DNA of 64,000 nt, from contig NZ_CAJF01000006.1 of the NCBI RefSeq assembly GCF_000304335.1, positions 1-64,000 on the forward strand, in the 5' to 3' direction. The notes under the pieces were generated by a model. The model saw only the letters and a program-made list of their open reading frames with translations. It ran no database searches and was not told where the DNA came from. This stretch comes from Microbacterium yannicii PS01. GTDB lineage: Bacteria; Actinomycetota; Actinomycetes; Actinomycetales; Microbacteriaceae. Each line of letters begins with the position of its first letter. Positions within the stretch are counted from its first letter, which is position 1. The translations under genes were made by a program, and so were the position numbers. This document shows positions 58,778-64,000 of this stretch, piece by piece.

Positions 58778-61491
58778 GCGGGCTGCTCTCCCAGCGGCCA
58801 CTCGAGCAGGTCGACCTCGACGATGTCGGCATCCGGGTCCAGCGGCACGCGGAACGTGCGCACCTGGTGCGGCCGGAAGTCGCCCTCGATCGTTCGGCCG
58901 AGCAGCGGCAGCTCGATGCGCGCCGCGGCGTTCGCGCCCCGCGTCTCGACGGCACGCACGATGAGGTCTGCGGGCGCGATCGTCGGCGTGTCCTCACTGC
59001 CCTTGACCGCTGTCACCATCACGGCTCCCGCGCCGTCGTCGGCGAAGCCGTCGCGCGGCGGCAGGTCGCCGTCGTGGAACGACTCGAGCTGCGCCCTCAC
59101 CGGCGAGCCGAGCACCGCGGCACGGCGCGTGGGCTGTGCCGCACGCCAGTCGCCGGCGTGCGGCACCAGCTCGAGGCTGAATCGCTGAACGCCCTGGTCC
59201 TGGAACGAGTACACGCCCTCGGGGTCGAGCAGCCGCGGATCGTGCCACGAGTACACCGGGCTGCGCACTGCGGTGATGCCGATGCTCGGCGTCTGAAGTC
59301 CCGCGGATCCGCTCGGCGACACGTCCCAGCCGTGCTTGGTGGTGCAGACGACCGTCAGGCCGGCGGCCTCGCCGTCCACGGTGCCGGTGAGGTCCACCCA
59401 CGACTGCGCGGGCTCTTCGGCACCGTCGACCGGGCGGGAGATCGTGCCGTACGGGATCTCGTAGGTCGCCTCCGGGTCGGCGAGGCCGACCGGGAAGCGG
59501 AGCTTGAGCAGGTGCGCCTTCTCGCGCCAGTCGATGGTGACGTCGACGCGCACCGCGCGCGCATCGTGGGCGAGCAGATACTCCTCGGTGAGGGTGCTGG
59601 CACCCCAGGACCGCTCGACGCGCACCCGTGAGCGCAACGGCCCCGTCTCGCGCACGACGATGCGATCCAGCGTCATGGCCACGCCGGGCCACGCGTACGA
59701 GATCACGCGATGGCCCCAGGTGTCGGTGGGGTCGTCGCACACCGCCGTGCGCGGCTGTCCCTGCGTACCGCGGAGCGGATCGGCGCCGCTGGCCTTGTCG
59801 AGGAGCGACACGACATCGCCGGTGCGCGGATCGATCTCCACCCGCAGGTGGGCGTTCTCGATGACCGTGCCGTCCTCGGCGACCGAGAGCCCGGTGTCGA
59901 CCGGCAGCGCCGGTCCGGGCAGCATGCGGTACAGGGCGTACCCGAGCGCGGGGACATCGGCCCGGAAGGTCACCGCGCCGCGGCTGAGATCGCCGGTGGT
60001 GGCGGTGGACTGGGTCCCCTGCGACACAACGGGCGTGCCCTCATGGTCGACGACGCGCACGCCGCTGCGCTGCGCCCCGTACTGCATGTCGACGTCGACC
60101 GACACCGGCCACGGGTGCGGGTTGAAGACGACGACCGGCTGCGTCGAGGCATCCATCGGGATGTCGATCCGACGGGCGATGCGGTTGTGCGCACGGGTGA
60201 TGAGGCGCTTCGAGATCGCCACGGCCTCGCCGAGCTGATCACGGGCGTCGTCGTACGACGGCTCGATCGCGGAACCCGGAAGGATGTCGTGGAACTGGTT
60301 GAAGAGGATCTGCTTCCACGCCCGCTCGAGGTCGTCGCGCGGGTACTCGGCGCCGGTGAGCGCCGTGTCGATCACGCTCCAGCGCTCGGCGGACAGCGCG
60401 GCCCACTGCGCCCGGCGCTGCCACGCCTTGATCCCCGAATGCGACGAATAACAGCCCGGCGCGTGATGCTGCAGGTCATCGCGGCGGACCGCGAGCGAGT
60501 CGAGGAAGCCTTCGCCCCGAGCGAGCATCTCGTCGAAGTACGCGCGCGGTGACGACATCGTCATCCTCCCGAAGCTCCCCATGCGGTCATAGCGGTGGAT
60601 CGATTCGATGTTCGCCTTCGTGGGCCCGCCGCCGTGGTTGCCGACGCCGTAGAAGACCATCATCTCGCCGAGCGACCGGTCCAGCTGTGCCAGGGACTTC
60701 TCCGTCTGCCCGGAGACGTCGCCGGGAGGACTGCCGTACTCGAACGGGATCCGGTAGGCGAGCACGCGGGATCCGTCGCGCGATTCCCAGTGGAAGAGCG
60801 TCTCGTCGAGGTCGCCCTCGTGCGGCCCGGGCCGAAGGAAGCAGTACGAGTCCATGCGCTGGCTCTGCAGGATCTGCGGAAGTGACGCGCTGTGCCCGAA
60901 CGGGTCCACATTCATGCCGACGGTGGCGATGCGACCGAACCGGGAGTGCAGGTAGCGCTGGCCGTAGAGGCCCTGTCGCGCGAAGGACTCACCCATCGGG
61001 GTGTTGCAGTCGGGCTCGACCCACCAGCCGCCGACGTTGACCCAGCGCCCTTCGGCGACGCGCGCCTGGATGCGCGCGAAGAGATCGGGGTCCTGTTCTT
61101 CGACCCACGACAGCAGCACGATCTGGTCGCACGTGAAGACGAAGTCCGGGTACTCGTCCATGCGGTCCAGCGCGCTGGCGAAGGTCGCGCGGGCCTCCTG
61201 GTAGCCCTCCTGCCACGGCCAGAGCCACACCGGGTCGAGGTGCGCGTTGCCGATCATGTGCAGCGTGCGGTCGGGCGTCGCCGTCGGCCGCGGCGCCGCC
61301 GCCATGTCGCGCGGCTGGTCGCCGGAGGGCGCATTGGCCACCGGGGCCTTGCGCGTCTGTCCGGTGACGGCGGGCGCGTCGGGCGAGACGCCGTGCGGCT
61401 CCTCGACGAGCTCGACCGCCGCGCCGGCGAGGCCCGGGTCGAGGTGCTCGGCCATGCCGGCGCGCTCGCTCGGGTTGATGGAGTCGTTCAT
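58774..61491 (-). CDS. GH38 alpha-mannosidase
   Basis: A 905-residue family 38 retaining alpha-mannosidase. Zn and nucleophile motifs are intact: GNAHLDPVWLWPW with His84 and Asp86, and NVDPFGHS with nucleophile Asp196; FYGVGNHGGGPTK carries a further Zn His. A middle three-helix bundle (QFHDILPGSAIEPSY) and the C-terminal beta domains follow. There is no signal peptide. The first about 75 residues are Pro/Ala-rich and poorly conserved, unusual for the family; M63 could be an alternative start, but the ATG at 61491 overlaps the SIS stop (ATGA). It would trim alpha-mannose from imported or cytoplasmic oligosaccharides. Confidence 0.94.
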   Translation of the reverse strand: MNDSINPSERAGMAEHLDPGLAGAAVELVEEPHGVSPDAPAVTGQTRKAPVANAPSGDQPRDMAAAPRPTATPDRTLHMIGNAHLDPVWLWPWQEGYQEARATFASALDRMDEYPDFVFTCDQIVLLSWVEEQDPDLFARIQARVAEGRWVNVGGWWVEPDCNTPMGESFARQGLYGQRYLHSRFGRIATVGMNVDPFGHSASLPQILQSQRMDSYCFLRPGPHEGDLDETLFHWESRDGSRVLAYRIPFEYGSPPGDVSGQTEKSLAQLDRSLGEMMVFYGVGNHGGGPTKANIESIHRYDRMGSFGRMTMSSPRAYFDEMLARGEGFLDSLAVRRDDLQHHAPGCYSSHSGIKAWQRRAQWAALSAERWSVIDTALTGAEYPRDDLERAWKQILFNQFHDILPGSAIEPSYDDARDQLGEAVAISKRLITRAHNRIARRIDIPMDASTQPVVVFNPHPWPVSVDVDMQYGAQRSGVRVVDHEGTPVVSQGTQSTATTGDLSRGAVTFRADVPALGYALYRMLPGPALPVDTGLSVAEDGTVIENAHLRVEIDPRTGDVVSLLDKASGADPLRGTQGQPRTAVCDDPTDTWGHRVISYAWPGVAMTLDRIVVRETGPLRSRVRVERSWGASTLTEEYLLAHDARAVRVDVTIDWREKAHLLKLRFPVGLADPEATYEIPYGTISRPVDGAEEPAQSWVDLTGTVDGEAAGLTVVCTTKHGWDVSPSGSAGLQTPSIGITAVRSPVYSWHDPRLLDPEGVYSFQDQGVQRFSLELVPHAGDWRAAQPTRRAAVLGSPVRAQLESFHDGDLPPRDGFADDGAGAVMVTAVKGSEDTPTIAPADLIVRAVETRGANAAARIELPLLGRTIEGDFRPHQVRTFRVPLDPDADIVEVDLLEWPLGEQPA

Positions 61492-62066
61492 CGCAGCTGC
61501 TCTCCCGCCGCCCATGCATCGAGGATCTCGGACAGCGCGTGCAGAAGGAAGGTGTGCAGCTCCTGGATCCGGGGCGTCTCGCGCGAGGGGACCAGGAAGG
61601 CATGATCGGCGAGATCGAGCGATGGGCCGCCGTCGCCGCCGGCGAAGAGCAGGGTCGTGGCGCCGTTGGCGCGGGCGGCGCGCAGTCCGTTGACGACGTT
61701 CGCCGACCGGCCGCTGGTCGTGAAGGCCGCCACCACATCCCGCGGCCGCGCGAGCGCCTCGACCTGCCGCGAGAACACGTCCTCGAACGCGTAGTCGTTG
61801 GCGATGCACGTCGAGACCGTCGCGTCGGTGGTGAGGGTCACCGCCGGAAGCGGCCGGCGGTCGCGCTTGTAGTGGCCGATGAGCTCGCCGGTGAAGTGCT
61901 GCGCGTCGGCGGCGCTCCCGCCGTTGCCGAACGTGTAGAGCGTGGAACCGCGGTCGAAGGCGTCGATGAGCACCGCGCCGACCTCCCGCACCTGGGGGAG
62001 CAGCGGTGCCGCTTCGCGAGCGGTGGCGATGTGAGCGTCGAGCTGTTCGTCGAGCCAGTCAGACAC
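61488..62066 (-). CDS. SIS-domain phosphosugar isomerase, GmhA-like
   Basis: A 192-residue SIS protein. TFGNGGSAADAQHFTGELIG is the diagnostic sugar-phosphate-binding segment of the GmhA branch, followed by FTTSGRSANVVNGLRAARAN. Catalytic Glu and His candidates fit the sedoheptulose-7-phosphate isomerase family. Its ends overlap both the ROK gene (stop region) and the GH38 ATG. In this operon it may isomerise a phosphorylated sugar made by the ROK kinase (inference). No LPS heptose pathway is present. Confidence 0.9.
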   Translation of the reverse strand: MSDWLDEQLDAHIATAREAAPLLPQVREVGAVLIDAFDRGSTLYTFGNGGSAADAQHFTGELIGHYKRDRRPLPAVTLTTDATVSTCIANDYAFEDVFSRQVEALARPRDVVAAFTTSGRSANVVNGLRAARANGATTLLFAGGDGGPSLDLADHAFLVPSRETPRIQELHTFLLHALSEILDAWAAGEQLR

Positions 62067-63042
62067 GGGTGGTCCCCTTGAGATCGAGGTGGTGGGCGAG
62101 ATCGAGGGCGAGGGCGCCGGCGCCGACGACGCACACTTCGTCGCCGAGGCCCGCGAGGGTGACGACCGCGCGCGCGGCGGCAGGCGCCATGGCGGTGTCG
62201 CGGACGACCGCGCGCACCGGGTCGAGGAGCAGCGTGCCGGAGCGCGTCACTCCGCCGCCGAGGACCACGACGTTCGGCTCGAACACGTTGACGAGGTCGG
62301 TGACAGCCTGCCCGAGCAGTGCGGTCGTCTCGTCCCAGAGCTCCGCTGCGAGCGGATCGCCGGCCGCGGCGGCGGCTGAGACGTGCTCGGCGCGCACCGC
62401 CGGAAGCTCACGCAGCGAGGACGGGCGATCCGTCGCGGCCAGCGCCTCGGCAGCGCGCCGGGCGATGTTCGTGCCCGAGGCGTACGCCTCGAGGCAGCCG
62501 TTCCTGCCGCACTCGCAGCGGCGGCCGCCGGGCCGCACCATCACGTGCCCGAATTCACCGCCGTTGCCTGCGGCGCCGCGGTGCAGCCGGCCGTCGATGA
62601 TCGATCCGCCTCCCACCCCGGTCGACAGCGTGAGGTACAGCGCGATGTCTGCGCCGCGCGCGGCGCCGAACCGGTGCTCGCCGAGGACGGCGGCGGTGGC
62701 GTCGTTCTCGACGACCGCCGGCACGCCGAAGGACTCGGCGGCCATGGCGACGATCGGCACGTCCACCCAGCCGGGCAGATGCAGCGGTCCGGTCAGCACT
62801 CCGGCTGCGGCATCGAGCGGTCCGCCGCAGCTGATGCCCACAGCCGCCGGCTCGCCGAGGCCGGCCGCGGCGATGCTGCGTCGACCCATGTCGAACAGGT
62901 GAGCGATGACCGCTTCAGGACCGCGATGCTTCTCGGTCGGCTCGGAGAGGAATCCATGCGTGCGGCCGTCGGGGGTCACCATCGCGACGGCGAGCTTCGT
63001 TCCGCCGATGTCCAGCGCAAGCACCGGGTGCGTCGTTGCCAT
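62059..63042 (-). CDS. ROK-family sugar kinase
   Basis: A 327-residue ROK kinase. LALDIGGTKLAVAMVTPDG is the phosphate motif, VVENDATAAVLGEHRFG carries the catalytic Asp, STGVGGGSIIDG follows, and the ROK Zn motif with GGEFGHVMV and the triple Cys CECGRNGCLE is complete. It phosphorylates a hexose or N-acetylhexosamine at C6; mannose is likely given GH38. The ATG at 63042 follows GGAGGAACCC. First gene of the ROK-SIS-GH38 operon. The LacI-type operator over its promoter is at 63096-63117. Confidence 0.93.
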   Translation of the reverse strand: MATTHPVLALDIGGTKLAVAMVTPDGRTHGFLSEPTEKHRGPEAVIAHLFDMGRRSIAAAGLGEPAAVGISCGGPLDAAAGVLTGPLHLPGWVDVPIVAMAAESFGVPAVVENDATAAVLGEHRFGAARGADIALYLTLSTGVGGGSIIDGRLHRGAAGNGGEFGHVMVRPGGRRCECGRNGCLEAYASGTNIARRAAEALAATDRPSSLRELPAVRAEHVSAAAAAGDPLAAELWDETTALLGQAVTDLVNVFEPNVVVLGGGVTRSGTLLLDPVRAVVRDTAMAPAAARAVVTLAGLGDEVCVVGAGALALDLAHHLDLKGTTRV

Positions 63043-63095
63043 GGGTTCCTCCGGCCTGGGCACAGTCATCACGACGTCACCGAGGTGAGAGACCC

Positions 63096-63142
63096 GATGT
63101 GACATCGTTCCCACATCATAGCAAAGCAGTGCGTCCTCACAA
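63096..63142 (-). promoter_or_regulatory. Promoter and operator of the ROK-SIS-GH38 operon
   Basis: Minus strand TTGTGA (63142-63137), 16 bases, then a perfect-looking TATGAT (63120-63115). Overlapping the -10 is a 22-base element (63117-63096) with arms GATGTG and CACATC, which contains TGGGAACGATGTCA (63113-63100). This is 11 of 14 bases identical to the doubled operator at 54004, so one LacI repressor may control both operons. Confidence 0.65.
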
Positions 63143-63182
63143 GGAGTCTCGGGCTCGCGACAGGGTGGAGGGGCGGCGCGGC

Positions 63183-64000
63183 TCAGCTCGGTGGCGCCGC
63201 GATCGAGCCTCGATCGACGAAGCGCGTCGGCATGACGATGGTGCGCACCGGCGCATCCGGCGTCTCGATGCGGTCCAGGAGAGCGCGCATCGCGGTCGCA
63301 CCGAGGGCTCCGGCATCCTGCATGCGTGTCGAGACGCCCGGGTGCACCATCGTCATCCACGGAGCGTCGTCGAACCCGACGAGGCTCACATCGGAGGGGA
63401 TGCCGAGGCCCAGCGCCTGCGCGGCGCGCCACGTCCCCTCGGTCAGCACGTTGTTGGCGGCGAACACCGCCGTCGGCCGGTCGGGACGCGAGAGGATGCG
63501 CTGGGCGGCGGCCATCGCCTCTTCGGCGTCCCACCCTGCCTGGACGATGAGGGAGTCGTCGACTCGGATCTTCCGCGCCGCGAGCGCGTCGAGGTAGCCC
63601 CGCTGCCGCTCATCGCCGGTCGTCCACTCGGTCTCGTCGATGAGCAGTGCGATGCGCTCGTGCCCGGCGGCGAGGAGGCGCGAGGTGGTGTCGCGCGCCG
63701 CCGCGCGGTTGTCGACGACGACGGCATCGGTCTCGTTCGCGTCGAAGCGGCGGTCCACCTCGATGAGGGGTACGCCGATGCGGCCCAGGAACGTGCTGAG
63801 CTCGGCGGAGACGGGCGTCGCGATGACCCCCGAGACGCGCGAGGCCACGAGGGTCTCGGCGGCCTCCAGCTCGTCCGAGCCGTCGCCGCGGAGATCCACC
63901 ATCACCAGCGTGCGGCCGTGGGCGCGGGCCTCTTCGCCGATGCCCGAGGCCAGCTCGGCGTAGAAGACGTTCCGCAGGTCCGACACCAGGACGCCGACGG
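63183..64000 (-). CDS. LacI-family repressor, 5' truncated by window end
   Basis: C-terminal 271 residues or so of a LacI/GalR repressor. The frame stays open to base 64000 (VGVLVSDLRNVFYAELASGI is the start of the effector domain), so the DNA-binding head lies outside the window; the GTG at 63986 is not a true start. Visible blocks are VIATPVSAELSTFL, EVDRRFDANETDAVVVDN, TAVFAANNVLTEGTWRAAQ and GFDDAPWMTMVHPGVSTR, all typical of the sugar-binding domain. It lies 140 bases upstream of the ROK gene in the same direction, and is the best candidate to bind the operators at 63096 and 54004. Confidence 0.92.
   Translation of the reverse strand, partial: VGVLVSDLRNVFYAELASGIGEEARAHGRTLVMVDLRGDGSDELEAAETLVASRVSGVIATPVSAELSTFLGRIGVPLIEVDRRFDANETDAVVVDNRAAARDTTSRLLAAGHERIALLIDETEWTTGDERQRGYLDALAARKIRVDDSLIVQAGWDAEEAMAAAQRILSRPDRPTAVFAANNVLTEGTWRAAQALGLGIPSDVSLVGFDDAPWMTMVHPGVSTRMQDAGALGATAMRALLDRIETPDAPVRTIVMPTRFVDRGSIAAPPS

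Overview
The window is high-GC DNA from an actinobacterium, most likely a Microbacteriaceae member close to Microbacterium. The signs are third-position GC bias, frequent ATGA/GTGA gene overlaps, many GTG starts, a Microbacteriaceae-type small protein at 43491 that databases often mislabel as a DNA ligase, and a fused oleBC gene of the kind known from Micrococcus. Genus is an inference. I see no integrase, transposase, phage gene, CRISPR array or rRNA. The DNA reads as an ordinary chromosome segment rich in catabolic and sugar-use loci, with one tRNA-Ser(CGA).

Region by region. 1-6278: a truncated Fe3+-type ABC permease, a metallo-beta-lactamase-fold hydrolase and a binding lipoprotein, then two tandem cytochromes P450 and a convergent PaaX-family repressor. 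6383-13836: a secreted alpha/beta hydrolase with repeat domains, L-lactate dehydrogenase, a class II glutamine amidotransferase, a DHA2 drug exporter and a receiver/thioredoxin-reductase-like flavoprotein. 13883-23354: tRNA-Ser, then a fructan locus made of a large secreted GH32 enzyme, a LacI repressor, a ribose/fructose-type ABC importer, a small ABM-fold protein and a PfkB sugar kinase. Near-identical 14-bp palindromes lie at all three control points. 23423-30366: small proteins, a large LuxR-type ATPase regulator, a flavin-fold enzyme and a UbiB/ABC1 kinase.

30542-35204: a complete long-chain olefin pathway (oleA, fused oleBC, oleD) coupled by 4-base overlaps. 35208-38944: TetR, a sugar isomerase-like TIM barrel, a Gfo/Idh/MocA dehydrogenase and AraC. 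39151-46812: efflux, a Zn-ribbon SDR, Nudix, PhzF, an M20 peptidase and small conserved proteins. 46961-53911: GH35 beta-galactosidase, a glutaminase overlapping an MFS exporter, and a PadR-DUF1048-ABC exporter operon.

54004-64000: two Gfo/Idh/MocA oxidoreductases behind a doubled LacI-type operator. They converge on a glycan operon of ROK kinase, SIS isomerase, GH38 alpha-mannosidase and a predicted (alpha/alpha)6-barrel protein, whose own operator resembles the doubled one. A LacI gene cut by the window end is the likely common regulator.

The observations I rate highest are the P450 pair that lacks the usual I-helix acid-alcohol residues, the nested beta-sandwich insertion in the GH32 enzyme, the fructan operator set with an unexplained ABM-fold protein inside the operon, and an alpha/beta hydrolase that has lost its catalytic Ser and His.
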